Shown here in pieces: positions 56,733 to 64,000 of a stretch of DNA of 64,000 nucleotides. Source of the stretch: Pseudoclavibacter sp. AY1F1 (lineage in GTDB: Bacteria; Actinomycetota; Actinomycetes; Actinomycetales; Microbacteriaceae); assembly GCF_002931075.1 (NCBI RefSeq), contig NZ_PSTQ01000001.1, forward strand, positions 806,001 to 870,000, in the 5' to 3' direction. The position numbers and the translations under genes are program-made. The stretch's first letter is position 1, and every line of letters starts with the position of its first letter. A model generated the notes under the pieces. That model had not been told where the DNA came from and made no database searches. It saw only the letters and a list, made by a program, of their open reading frames with translations.

Positions 56733-57938
56733 ATGACGACGCAGGTCACGAGCGAGCAGATCAACCCGCTCGGTCTCAACAAGCACAGCCACGGGCCGGG
56801 GTCCGAGGTCCCGGTGCAGACGAGGTCGGAGCGGTTCACTTCCTTCGACTTCGCCGACTTCGCGCCACTGAGCGGCCGCGAGATCGAGTGGAAGTACACC
56901 CCCGTCGCGAAGCTGGACGCGCTCATCAACGGTGAGCTCACTGGCTCCCGCTCCGAGCTCGAGTTCACGGAGACAGAGGGCGTCTCGGTCAGCTGGATCC
57001 CTCGTTCGGATGCGCGCATCGGTTCGGCCGGGAAGCCGGAAGACCGCGCATCCGCAAACGCATGGACCAACTTCGAAGAGGCGCTCCTCGTCGAAGTCTC
57101 AGGCGAAGACGACAAGCAGTTTGTCCTCGACCGCAACGGGTTCGGCGGAGCTGCTGTCGCTGCTCACGTCGTGATCGACATCAAGCCGCACGCCAGGGGC
57201 CTCATCATCCTCCGCCACACGGGCGAGGCGACGGTCGCCGAGAACGTCGAGCTCCTCGTGGGCGACGGTGCGAACGTCACGGTCGTCTCCATGCAGGAGT
57301 GGGAAGACTCGGCGCAGCACCTGTCGACGCACTTCGTGTCGGTCGGGCGCGACGCGTTCATCAAGCACATCGTCGTCTCGCTCGGCGGCGGCATCGTCCG
57401 TCTGAACCCGACACTGCAGCTCAACGCGCAGGGCGCGGATGGGGAGCTCTACGGCCTCTACTACTCGGACGCGGGACAGCACCTCGAGCACCAGGTCTTC
57501 GTCGACCACAATGCGCCGCACACTCGCAGTCGCGTTAACTACAAGGGCGCCCTGCAAGGCCAAGGGGCGCGAGCCGTGTGGATCGGGGATGTGCTCATCC
57601 GCCGGAACGCACCGGGCACTGACTCCTACGAGCAGAACCGCAACCTCGTGCTCTCTGAGGGCACACGGGCCGATTCGGTCCCGAACCTCGAGATCGAGAC
57701 CGGCGACATCGAGGGGGCAGGCCACGCTTCCGCGACGGGCCGCTTCGATGACGAGCAGCTCTTCTACCTGATGAGCCGCGGCATCTCCGAGGCCATGAGC
57801 CGCCGTCTTGTTGTGCACGGCTTCCTCAACGAGATCGTCCAGCAGATCGGCAACGAGGAGATCGCCACCCACCTGCGGGATGCGCTCGAACGCGAGCTCA
57901 ACGAGGGCGCAAGCCCTCTGCTCGTCGCAGAGCGATGA
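56733..57938 (+). CDS. sufD: Fe-S cluster assembly protein SufD
   Basis: 401-residue partner of SufB in the SufBC2D complex. Beta-helix core with NVTVVSMQEWEDSAQHLSTH, LYGLYYSDAGQHLEHQVFVD-type strand, HNAPHTRSRVNYKGAL and the C-terminal [23 protein letters not shown] 56733 directly follows the sufB stop (0 nt). Its stop overlaps the next start by 4 bases. Confidence 0.95.
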   Translation: MTTQVTSEQINPLGLNKHSHGPGSEVPVQTRSERFTSFDFADFAPLSGREIEWKYTPVAKLDALINGELTGSRSELEFTETEGVSVSWIPRSDARIGSAGKPEDRASANAWTNFEEALLVEVSGEDDKQFVLDRNGFGGAAVAAHVVIDIKPHARGLIILRHTGEATVAENVELLVGDGANVTVVSMQEWEDSAQHLSTHFVSVGRDAFIKHIVVSLGGGIVRLNPTLQLNAQGADGELYGLYYSDAGQHLEHQVFVDHNAPHTRSRVNYKGALQGQGARAVWIGDVLIRRNAPGTDSYEQNRNLVLSEGTRADSVPNLEIETGDIEGAGHASATGRFDDEQLFYLMSRGISEAMSRRLVVHGFLNEIVQQIGNEEIATHLRDALERELNEGASPLLVAER

Positions 57939-58267
57939 CCTCGGTGCGTCTCTGCGCGGCAGATGACGTGAAGGTCGAGGCGCCGCAGCGCTTCGAGATC
58001 GAGGGACAGGCCATCTGCGTCGTCCGAGACTCGGCCGGTGAGCTCTTCGCTCTCGGGGACCGGTGCTCGCACGGAGACATCTCACTCGCCGAGGGCTTCG
58101 TGGAGGACGACTCGATCGAGTGCTGGGCGCACGGCTCCCAGTTCTCGCTCAAGACCGGCTGGCCCCGCACCCTCCCCGCCTACGAACCAGTGCCCGTGTA
58201 CCGCATCCAGGTGCAAGAGGGCGACATCTACATCGACCCCACTCCAATCTTCGAGGAGAAGAGCTAG
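57935..58267 (+). CDS. Rieske [2Fe-2S] ferredoxin-type protein in suf operon
   Basis: 110 residues with the Rieske cluster ligands Cys44-x-His46 and Cys63-x2-His66 (RCSHGDISLAEG, ECWAHGSQFSL). Size and sequence match the non-haem iron oxygenase ferredoxin family, but no oxygenase is near. It overlaps sufD by ATGA and ends 3 nt before sufC, so it is an integral member of the operon; a role in electron delivery to cluster assembly or as a client of it is inference. Confidence 0.93.
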   Translation: MTSVRLCAADDVKVEAPQRFEIEGQAICVVRDSAGELFALGDRCSHGDISLAEGFVEDDSIECWAHGSQFSLKTGWPRTLPAYEPVPVYRIQVQEGDIYIDPTPIFEEKS

Positions 58268-58270
58268 CAC

Positions 58271-59035
58271 ATGTCCACGCTGCAGATATCCGACCTCCAC
58301 GTCACGGTCGAGACCGACCAGGGCACCAAGGAAATCCTCCGCGGTGTCGACCTGACGATCAACAAGGGCGAGATCCACGCCATCATGGGCCCAAACGGCT
58401 CCGGCAAGTCGACCCTCGCCTACACGATCGCGGGCCACCCGAAGTACGAGGTGACCAGCGGCTCGATCACGCTCGACGGCGAGGACGTCCTCGAGATGTC
58501 CGTCGACGAGCGAGCGAAAGCGGGCCTCTTCCTCGCGATGCAGTACCCCGTCGAGATCCCTGGCGTCACGGTCGCGAACTTCCTGCGCACGGCGAAGACC
58601 GCCGTCGCTGGCGAAGCTCCGCCTCTGCGCCCGTGGCTGAAGGAGGTCAAGGCCTCCATGGCGGCACTCCGCATGGACCCGGTCTTCTCCGAGCGCAACG
58701 TCAACGAAGGCTTCTCCGGTGGCGAGAAGAAGCGCAACGAGATCCTTCAGCTCGAGCTCCTCAAGCCGAAGTTCGCCGTCCTCGATGAGACCGACTCCGG
58801 CCTCGACGTGGATGCGCTGCGCATCGTGTCGGAGGGCGTCAACCGCGTCAAGGAGAACACCGGCCTCGGTGTGCTCCTCATCACCCACTACACGCGCATC
58901 CTCCGCTACATCAAGCCGGACTTCGTGCACGTTTTCGTCGCTGGCAAGGTCGCTGACCAGGGCGGACCCGAGCTTGCTGACCGCCTCGAGAACGAGGGGT
59001 ACGACCGCTACCTCGCGCAGCAGGTCGAGGCGTAG
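58271..59035 (+). CDS. sufC: Fe-S assembly ATPase SufC
   Basis: 254-residue ABC-type ATPase powering the SufBCD complex. Walker [10 protein letters not shown] (about 40), the SufC-specific ABC signature [17 protein letters not shown], Walker [19 protein letters not shown] and the switch His in [10 protein letters not shown]. The long insertion after Walker A ([21 protein letters not shown]) is typical of SufC. 3 nt downstream of the Rieske gene. Confidence 0.97.
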   Translation: MSTLQISDLHVTVETDQGTKEILRGVDLTINKGEIHAIMGPNGSGKSTLAYTIAGHPKYEVTSGSITLDGEDVLEMSVDERAKAGLFLAMQYPVEIPGVTVANFLRTAKTAVAGEAPPLRPWLKEVKASMAALRMDPVFSERNVNEGFSGGEKKRNEILQLELLKPKFAVLDETDSGLDVDALRIVSEGVNRVKENTGLGVLLITHYTRILRYIKPDFVHVFVAGKVADQGGPELADRLENEGYDRYLAQQVEA

Positions 59036-59044
59036 GATCTCGCC

Positions 59045-59377
59045 ATGGCACTGACGACACTCGAAGCGACACGCTACGACGAGATCGAAGAGGCGCTCAA
59101 GGAGGTCGTTGACCCGGAGCTCGGCGTCAACATCGTCGACCTGGGGCTCATCTACGACCTGAACTGGGACGACGACTCCGACGCACTTGTCATCTCCATG
59201 ACACTGACGTCGGCGGGTTGCCCGCTGACGGACGTCATCGAGTCCGAGACGGCGCAGGCGCTGGACGGCGAAGTCGAACGCTTCGTCATCAACTGGGTCT
59301 GGATGCCGCCGTGGGGCCCGGAGAAGATCACGGACGACGGGCGCGACATGATGCGCGCTCTCGGCTTCAACATCTGA
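59045..59377 (+). CDS. sufT: SufT/MIP18-type metal-sulfur cluster assembly factor (DUF59)
   Basis: 110 residues of the MIP18/PaaD-like family. VVDPELGVNIVDLGLIYDL, MTLTSAGCPLTDVIE (the family's Cys) and VWMPPWGPEKITDDGRD are characteristic. In actinobacteria this gene closes the suf operon and helps cluster maturation. ATG 59045 is 9 nt after sufC. SufS (cysteine desulfurase) and SufU, which often lie between sufC and this gene, are not here. Confidence 0.93.
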   Translation: MALTTLEATRYDEIEEALKEVVDPELGVNIVDLGLIYDLNWDDDSDALVISMTLTSAGCPLTDVIESETAQALDGEVERFVINWVWMPPWGPEKITDDGRDMMRALGFNI

Positions 59378-59393
59378 CCGTTGCCCTGACGGC

Positions 59394-59422
59394 GAAGAGC
59401 CCCGCCATTGGTGGGGCTCTTC
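59394..59422 (+). terminator. suf operon terminator
   Basis: 13-bp stem with one G-U pair (59394-59406 with 59410-59422), loop ATT, 16 bp after the sufT stop. Confidence 0.85.
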
Positions 59423-59433
59423 CGCGTCTCGTC

Positions 59434-59439
59434 TAGACT
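59434..59439 (+). promoter_or_regulatory. -10 box (TAGACT) of the ABC-F gene
   Basis: TAGACT 11 bp after the suf terminator. Leader of about 104 nt before the TTG start at 59550, long enough for translation-dependent attenuation as known for some ABC-F genes, but I see no clear leader peptide. Confidence 0.45.
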
Positions 59440-59549
59440 GGGAAGGTTGTCGGCTCCGGGGCAGCACCGGTTGCCTCCGACGCCAGCTCCGATCGACCTC
59501 GGCTCCTCACCACGAAGCCCTCCCGCACACCACTGAATGGAATCACTTC

Positions 59550-61148
59550 TTGCTCGCCGTACATGACCTCGAAATCACCATGGGTGCCCGCACCCTCATG
59601 TCGGGAGTCGACTTTCGTGTTGCCGCTGGCGACAAGATCGGCCTCGTTGGCCGGAACGGCGCTGGCAAGACGACGCTGACCAAGATCCTGGCGGGGGACA
59701 CCCTGCCCACCGCTGGAAAGATCGAGCGACGCGGCGAGATCGGCTACCTCCCGCAGGACCCGCGGAGCGGGGACCCAACGCAGACGGCCCGAACGCGCAT
59801 CCTGGACGCACGAGGCCTCGGCGAACTCCGCCTCGGCATCGACGAGGCGACCGTGGCAATGGCGGACGGCAGCCCTGCCGAGCAGGAGGCCGCGATGAAG
59901 AAGTACTCGCGGCTCGACGATCGCTTCCTCGCGCTCGGCGGCTACGCGGCCGAAGCCGAGGCCGCCGCGATCGCCAGCAACCTCAAGCTGCCTGACCGCA
60001 TCCTCGACCAGGAGCTGCAGACCCTCTCCGGCGGACAGCGTCGACGTATCGAGCTCGCGCGCATCCTGTTCTCCGGCGCAGAGACGATGCTCCTCGACGA
60101 GCCCACGAACCACCTCGACATCGACTCGGTGATCTGGCTCCGAGAGTTCCTGAAGGGCTACTCGGGTGGGCTCATCGTGATCTCCCACGACGTCGAGCTC
60201 GTGGGCGACACCGTCAACCGCGTCTTCTACCTCGACGCCAACCGTCAGGTCATCGACGTCTACAACATGGGCTGGAAGCACTACCTGCGTCAGCGGGAGG
60301 CAGACCAGGAGCGACGCAAGAAGGAACGCGCCAATATCGAGAAGAAGGCGACCGTGCTCCAGCAGCAGGCCGCCAAGTTCGGTGCAAAGGCGACGAAGGC
60401 CACTGCAGCGCACCAGATGGCGCGTCGTGCCGAGAAAATGCTTTCCGGGCTCGAGGAGGTCCGCGTCGCCGACCGCGTCGCGAAGCTCCGCTTCCCAACG
60501 CCAGCCGCGTGCGGAAAGACGCCGCTGCGCGCATCCAACCTTTCGAAGTCGTACGGCTCGCTTGAGATCTTCACCGCCGTCGACCTCGCCATCGACCGCG
60601 GATCACGCGTCGTCATCCTCGGCCTCAACGGAGCGGGTAAGACGACGCTTCTGCGCATGCTCGCAGGAGTCGACGAGCCGGACACCGGCGCGCTCGAGCC
60701 CGGTCACGGCCTCAAGATCGGCTACTACGCCCAAGAGCACGAGACCCTCGACGTCGCCCGCAGCGTGCTGCAGAACATGGTGAGCGTCTCGAGCCACCTC
60801 ACGGAGACCGAGGCGCGCAAGGTGCTCGGCTCCTTCCTATTCTCGGGAGACGACGTGCACAAGCCCGCCGGCGTCTTGTCTGGCGGCGAGAAGACCAGGC
60901 TCGCGCTGGCGATGCTCGTTGTCTCGAGCGCCAACGTGCTGCTCCTCGACGAGCCCACGAACAACCTGGACCCGCTGAGCCGTGAGCAGATCCTCGACGC
61001 TCTTGCTCATTACGAGGGTTCGGTTGTGCTGGTCAGCCACGACGAGGGTGCTGTCGCGGCGCTCAACCCCGAGCGCGTGCTCATCATGCCGGACGGCGTC
61101 GAAGACCACTGGACGCCCGACTACTTCGACCTCATCACGATGAATTAG
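59550..61148 (+). CDS. ABC-F family ribosome-associated ATPase
   Basis: 532 residues, two ABC modules in one chain and no membrane domain. Module 1: Walker A GRNGAGKTT (about 34), LSGGQRRRIELA, LLDEPTNHLDI. Module 2: Walker A GLNGAGKTTLL, LSGGEKTRLALA, LLDEPTNNLDP. The basic interdomain linker (QREADQERRKKERANIEKKA) contacts tRNA in this family. Role is translation: EttA/Uup-like housekeeping or ribosome-protection; no evidence here for a resistance subtype. TTG start without a clear ribosome site. Confidence 0.92.
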   Translation: MLAVHDLEITMGARTLMSGVDFRVAAGDKIGLVGRNGAGKTTLTKILAGDTLPTAGKIERRGEIGYLPQDPRSGDPTQTARTRILDARGLGELRLGIDEATVAMADGSPAEQEAAMKKYSRLDDRFLALGGYAAEAEAAAIASNLKLPDRILDQELQTLSGGQRRRIELARILFSGAETMLLDEPTNHLDIDSVIWLREFLKGYSGGLIVISHDVELVGDTVNRVFYLDANRQVIDVYNMGWKHYLRQREADQERRKKERANIEKKATVLQQQAAKFGAKATKATAAHQMARRAEKMLSGLEEVRVADRVAKLRFPTPAACGKTPLRASNLSKSYGSLEIFTAVDLAIDRGSRVVILGLNGAGKTTLLRMLAGVDEPDTGALEPGHGLKIGYYAQEHETLDVARSVLQNMVSVSSHLTETEARKVLGSFLFSGDDVHKPAGVLSGGEKTRLALAMLVVSSANVLLLDEPTNNLDPLSREQILDALAHYEGSVVLVSHDEGAVAALNPERVLIMPDGVEDHWTPDYFDLITMN

Positions 61149-61180
61149 CCGGGCCCGCCAGGGCACAGGCTCACATCTGC

Positions 61181-61220
61181 AGCGAAGCGCATGCTCCTCC
61201 CGGGGAGCATGCGCTTCGCT
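61181..61220. terminator. bidirectional terminator, ABC-F / SURF1
   Basis: Perfect 17-bp stem (61181-61197 with 61204-61220), 6-nt loop, between convergent genes. Confidence 0.9.
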
Positions 61221-61245
61221 CATTCGTGACCGAGCGCCGAGGCGA

Positions 61246-62100
61246 TCAGCCGCCGGCGCGGTCGAGCAGCTCGTCCTCGATCTCGGCGTCGGTCTTGCGA
61301 CGTTTGCCGGCTCGTTCGCGTTCGCGGGCGATCGCCTGCCGAACCTTCGGGTCGTCCGGGTTGCGGTCGCGGTACTCAGCGCGCAGACCGAAGATGAGAC
61401 CCAGGAGAGCGATGATCGCGAAGATGATCCACTGGAAGGCGTAGGAAAGGTGGTTCCCCTCCGTCAGCGCGGGCTTGGCCGTGAGCGCACCGGTCTCGGT
61501 CGCCGGTCGCTCAGCCGAAAGCAGGCCGTAGGCGCCCGTGTAGACACGGTCGGCCCCGAGCTCGGCCGCGAACTGCGGCAGGTGGATGGTCGCGATCTGG
61601 CCGGCTGGGGCGCTGCGGCCCGGGATCTCCGGCTCGCCGGGTTTGAGGCGTGCCACAACTGTGACGTCACCGGCTGGCGCAGCCGGAACATGGTCGGGGG
61701 AGTCCTGCGCATCGCCCGTCGGAATCCACCCGCGGTTCACGATGAACACGCGGCCGTCGTCGGTCTCGAACGGCGTGAGGATCTCGAAGCCGGGGAGGCC
61801 GTTGTGCGGCCGCGACCTCGCGAGCAGTTGCTCGTCGGTGAGGTACCGGCCCTCCATGAGCACGGGCGTCCACTCCTGATTGATCGTGAAGTCGTCGAGT
61901 TCGGCGAGCTCGCCCTCGAGCGGCACGGGTTCCCGGTCGAAGTTGCCCGTGATGCGCGCGTTCTCGGAGACCCGCTCATCGCGCCGCTCGAACTGCCAGT
62001 GGCTCAGGAAGCCACACGCGATGGCGAACACGACGAGCAGCCCGAGGTAGCCGAGCCAACGCTTCGAGAACGCGAATCGCCAGCGGCGCTCGCCGCTCAC
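61246..62100 (-). CDS. SURF1-family cytochrome oxidase assembly protein
   Basis: 284 residues with the SURF1 layout: N-terminal membrane helix (WLGYLGLLVVFAIACGFLSHWQ, followed by FERR), large outer domain (GFEILTPFETDDGRVFIVNRGW is the family core), and a second helix near the C-terminus (LSYAFQWIIFAIIALLGLIFG) with the HLSYAFQW signature. Needed for haem A insertion into oxidase, consistent with ctaA/ctaB nearby. Its GTG overlaps the stop of the 92-residue gene (GTGA). Confidence 0.93.
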   Translation of the reverse strand: MSGERRWRFAFSKRWLGYLGLLVVFAIACGFLSHWQFERRDERVSENARITGNFDREPVPLEGELAELDDFTINQEWTPVLMEGRYLTDEQLLARSRPHNGLPGFEILTPFETDDGRVFIVNRGWIPTGDAQDSPDHVPAAPAGDVTVVARLKPGEPEIPGRSAPAGQIATIHLPQFAAELGADRVYTGAYGLLSAERPATETGALTAKPALTEGNHLSYAFQWIIFAIIALLGLIFGLRAEYRDRNPDDPKVRQAIARERERAGKRRKTDAEIEDELLDRAGG

Positions 62101-62375
62101 GCGTGCCCGTCCACGTCATCAAGACGGCCAGCCGAGATCGGGGAGGCCGCTACCGGGAAGTCGCGCTGGCGGAGGAAGCCCTCGAGGTAGCCGGCGTGCT
62201 CGTCGCACGCGAGCCAGACCTTGCGGCGAGACTCGTCGTGGATGCGGGGGTTGCGCCACACGAGGCGCGTCGTCGCATCCGCGCCGCACGCCGCGCGCGA
62301 GCATCGAGGCTCGTCGCCGATGGCGTCGAGGCCAGCACCCTGCAGCGCGCCGAGCAGGTCGAATCCGTCACGCAT
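62097..62375 (-). CDS. small zinc-ribbon-like protein, unknown function
   Basis: 92 residues I cannot name. Cys25-x4-Cys30 and Cys57-x2-His60 (RCSRAAC, LACDEHAGYL) look like a zinc site; RLVWRNPRIH and EGFLRQRDFP frame it. I have the impression that similar proteins accompany SURF1 in other actinobacteria. It overlaps the DUF3099 gene by 8 bases and SURF1 by 4, so the three are translated together, suggesting a role in oxidase assembly (inference). Confidence 0.8.
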   Translation of the reverse strand: MRDGFDLLGALQGAGLDAIGDEPRCSRAACGADATTRLVWRNPRIHDESRRKVWLACDEHAGYLEGFLRQRDFPVAASPISAGRLDDVDGHA

Positions 62376-62643
62376 CCGGCTTGCCTCGGCGCTGCAGGAA
62401 GCTGGGTCGCTCGACCTTGCGCGTTCGGCGCTGGGTCGCGGCGTTGGCGATGACGACGGCGAAGTACGGCAGGAAGATGGCGCCGGCCGCGAAGACGAAC
62501 ATCCACGGTCCCCGCACCCAGATGAGCGCGACGAAGCAGGCCACCCTGATGAGCATCATGATGGTGTACTTCTTCATGCGAGCGGCGCGCTCGTCGTACT
62601 CGCTGTCCGCCATGGAGGTGACGTTCGTAGTTGTTGATCGCAC
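62368..62643 (-). CDS. DUF3099 membrane protein
   Basis: 91 residues from GTG 62643, or about 81 from ATG 62613. YDERAARMKKYTIMMLIR followed by two membrane helices (VACFVALIWVRGPWMFVFA, GAIFLPYFAVVIANAA) and a basic tail is the DUF3099 pattern, an actinobacterial family of unknown function. Leads the operon with the 92-residue gene and SURF1; divergent from fabG. Confidence 0.85.
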   Translation of the reverse strand: MRSTTTNVTSMADSEYDERAARMKKYTIMMLIRVACFVALIWVRGPWMFVFAAGAIFLPYFAVVIANAATQRRTRKVERPSFLQRRGKPDA

Positions 62644-62691
62644 GGTGGCAGGTGCTCCTCTCGGCGATCTGCTCAGCTTACTCCTCGCCCC

Positions 62692-62697
62692 TAGACT
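62692..62697 (+). promoter_or_regulatory. -10 box (TAGACT) of fabG
   Basis: TAGACT with transcription start near 62704, leaving a leader of about 20 nt containing AAGGGAG. Confidence 0.55.
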
Positions 62698-62723
62698 GGA
62701 GCGAACCGTCTCAAGGGAGCAGC

Positions 62724-63434
62724 ATGACCCACAGAACCGTCCTCGTCACGGGAGGAAACCGCGGCATCGGCTTCGCCATCGCCGCACACTTCGTCAGCCT
62801 GGGCCACCGCGTTGCGGTGACCTCACGCTCGGGAGAGGGCGGGCCGGAAGGCGCGCTCACCGTGCAGGCCGACGTCACCGACTCCGCGAGCGTCGACGCG
62901 GCGTTCAAGGCGGTCGAGCAGGAGCTCGGCGCCGTCGAGGTCCTCATCGCCAACGCCGGCATCACGAAGGACAACCTGCTTTTGCGCATGTCCGAGGACG
63001 ACTTCCAGCAGGTCATCGACACGAACCTGACCGGCGTCTTCCGCGTCCTGAAGCGTTCCTCCAAGGGCATGCTGAAGGCTCGCTTCGGGCGCGTCATCTT
63101 CATCTCGAGCGTCGTGGGCCTCTTCGGCTCGCCCGGCCAGATCAACTACTCGTCCGCGAAGGCGGGCCTCGTCGGGATGGCCCGCTCGCTCACCCGGGAG
63201 CTGGGGTCGCGCGGTATCACGGCCAACGTCATCGCGCCGGGGTTCATCGAGACCGAGATGACGGCGGTGCTCCCCGAGGACACCAAGAAGGAGTACCTCT
63301 CGCAGATTCCCGCAGCGCGCTACGGCAGCGTCGACGAGATCGCGAAGACCGCCGCCTGGCTCGCGAGCGACGACGCCGGGTACATCTCCGGTGCCGTCAT
63401 CCCCGTCGACGGTGGACTCGGCATGGGTCACTAG
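62724..63434 (+). CDS. fabG: 3-oxoacyl-ACP reductase FabG-like SDR
   Basis: 236 residues from ATG 62724 (AAGGGAG upstream). NADPH-dependent reductase of the fatty-acid elongation cycle. TGGNRGIGFAIA binds cofactor, NAGITKDNLLLRMSEDDF is a FabG hallmark, ISSVVGLFGSPGQINYSSAK carries Ser, Tyr and Lys, and ITANVIAPGFIETEMT follows. In actinobacteria this form can act in mycolate-like or general lipid synthesis. Single gene with its own promoter and terminator. Confidence 0.9.
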   Translation: MTHRTVLVTGGNRGIGFAIAAHFVSLGHRVAVTSRSGEGGPEGALTVQADVTDSASVDAAFKAVEQELGAVEVLIANAGITKDNLLLRMSEDDFQQVIDTNLTGVFRVLKRSSKGMLKARFGRVIFISSVVGLFGSPGQINYSSAKAGLVGMARSLTRELGSRGITANVIAPGFIETEMTAVLPEDTKKEYLSQIPAARYGSVDEIAKTAAWLASDDAGYISGAVIPVDGGLGMGH

Positions 63435-63456
63435 CCAGCGGCTCACCGAGCGAACA

Positions 63457-63500
63457 CGCGAGGGGCCGACCGGATGCGTGCATCCGGTCGGCCCCTCGCG
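63457..63500. terminator. bidirectional terminator, fabG / serB
   Basis: Perfect 21-bp inverted repeat (63457-63477 with 63480-63500), centre GT, between convergent genes. Confidence 0.9.
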
Positions 63501-63513
63501 TTCGTGTCGCGCG

Positions 63514-64000
63514 TCAGCCCTGAAGGCCGAGCACGTGCAGCACTTGACGCATATCGCGGTCGGGGAGACTCACGTGAGCCTGTTCGCGCACGACCGGCTT
63601 CGCGTCGAACGCAACCGAGAGTCCTGCAGCCGACATCATGCCGAGGTCGTTGGCTCCGTCGCCAATCGCGACCGTGCGCGTCGGGTCGACGCCGAGCTCC
63701 TCAGCCCACTCGAGCAGCGTCTCCCGCTTCGCCTCCCGCCCGATGATCGGGCCTGAGACGCGCCCCGTGAGCTTCCCGTCGGAGACCTCGAACCGATTGG
63801 CTCGCCACCGGTCAAGGCCGAGCCTTTCGGCGAGCTCGTCGAGGATCTCGTGGAACCCGCCGGAGACAGCCGCGATGTAGCCACCAGCCTCGTGGACACC
63901 CGCCACGAGCTCGGGAACCCCGTCTGTGACGACAACGCGATCGACGACGGACGCCACGTCGGCCGCGGAGACACCCTCGAGCAACGCCACGCGATCGCGC
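63514..64000 (-). CDS. serB: phosphoserine phosphatase, 5' end outside window
   Basis: HAD-family enzyme removing phosphate from phosphoserine, last step of serine synthesis. The frame stays open to the window edge, so the N-terminus, including the DxDxT nucleophile, is outside. Visible: RVALLEGVSAADV, then motif II AAVSGGFHEILDELAERLGL, RANRFEVSDGKLTGRV, GREAKRETLLEWAEELG with the motif III lysine, and motif IV TVAIGDGANDLGMMSAAGLSVAF. Convergent with fabG. Confidence 0.95.
   Translation of the reverse strand, partial: RDRVALLEGVSAADVASVVDRVVVTDGVPELVAGVHEAGGYIAAVSGGFHEILDELAERLGLDRWRANRFEVSDGKLTGRVSGPIIGREAKRETLLEWAEELGVDPTRTVAIGDGANDLGMMSAAGLSVAFDAKPVVREQAHVSLPDRDMRQVLHVLGLQG

Overview
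This is a gene-dense, high-GC chromosomal segment from an actinobacterium, most probably Microbacteriaceae or a close relative. The family is inferred from gene content and order (whiA, rbpA, opcA, the ANTAR regulator pdtaR, DUF3099, a DUF222/HNH protein) and from frequent GTG/TTG starts, not from a marker-gene comparison. I recognise about 55 protein genes, one tRNA-Leu, many intrinsic terminators and several likely operators. I see no prophage, insertion sequence, CRISPR array or rRNA. The first gene (pyk) and the last (serB) are cut by the window edges.

Layout. Bases 1-7.3 kb: the end of pyruvate kinase with a perfect terminator, an alpha/beta hydrolase, an Old-Yellow-Enzyme reductase, an OhrR-type peroxide sensor divergent from a 79-residue protein, a TetR-DoxX pair, and a DUF222/HNH protein. 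7.3-15.8 kb (minus strand): an unusual operon of a 1,866-residue GltB-like glutamate synthase, a CysJ/P450-reductase-type diflavin reductase and a HmuS-like haem protein. 16-18.5 kb: an SDR, a small acidic protein, tRNA-Leu(CAA), pdtaR and a thioesterase. 18.6-30.8 kb: polA, a DUF885 peptidase-like protein, a GAF regulator with aldehyde dehydrogenase and DUF779, rpsA, a DUF4126 membrane protein, coaE and a YigZ protein. 31-40.5 kb: dps, uvrB, uvrA-uvrC, rapZ, whiA. 40.7-44.5 kb: gap-pgk-tpiA, then secG-rbpA. 44.5-52.8 kb (minus): the pentose-phosphate set tkt-tal-pgi and zwf-opcA-pgl. 53-55 kb: haem A synthesis genes ctaB and ctaA, convergent. 55.3-59.4 kb: sufB-sufD-Rieske-sufC-sufT for Fe-S assembly. 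59.5-64 kb: an ABC-F ATPase, a SURF1/small-protein/DUF3099 operon, fabG and partial serB.

How it fits together. Most of the window is core metabolism and repair: lower glycolysis and the oxidative/non-oxidative pentose phosphate pathway face each other across one strong bidirectional terminator; nucleotide excision repair (uvrB, uvrA, uvrC) is contiguous; cytochrome oxidase maturation (ctaA, ctaB, SURF1) and Fe-S assembly are close together. Many promoters show a TAGGCT-like -10 box, and five of them lie exactly 6 nt before a start codon, which suggests leaderless transcripts.

The parts most worth a second look are the GltB-like/diflavin reductase/HmuS-like operon, the OhrR operator sitting on the promoter of the 79-residue protein instead of an ohr gene, the long palindrome at the start of the GAF-regulator transcript, a promoter apparently nested inside the tpiA terminator, three hairpins ahead of zwf, and short tandem repeats placed at the 3' ends of four genes.
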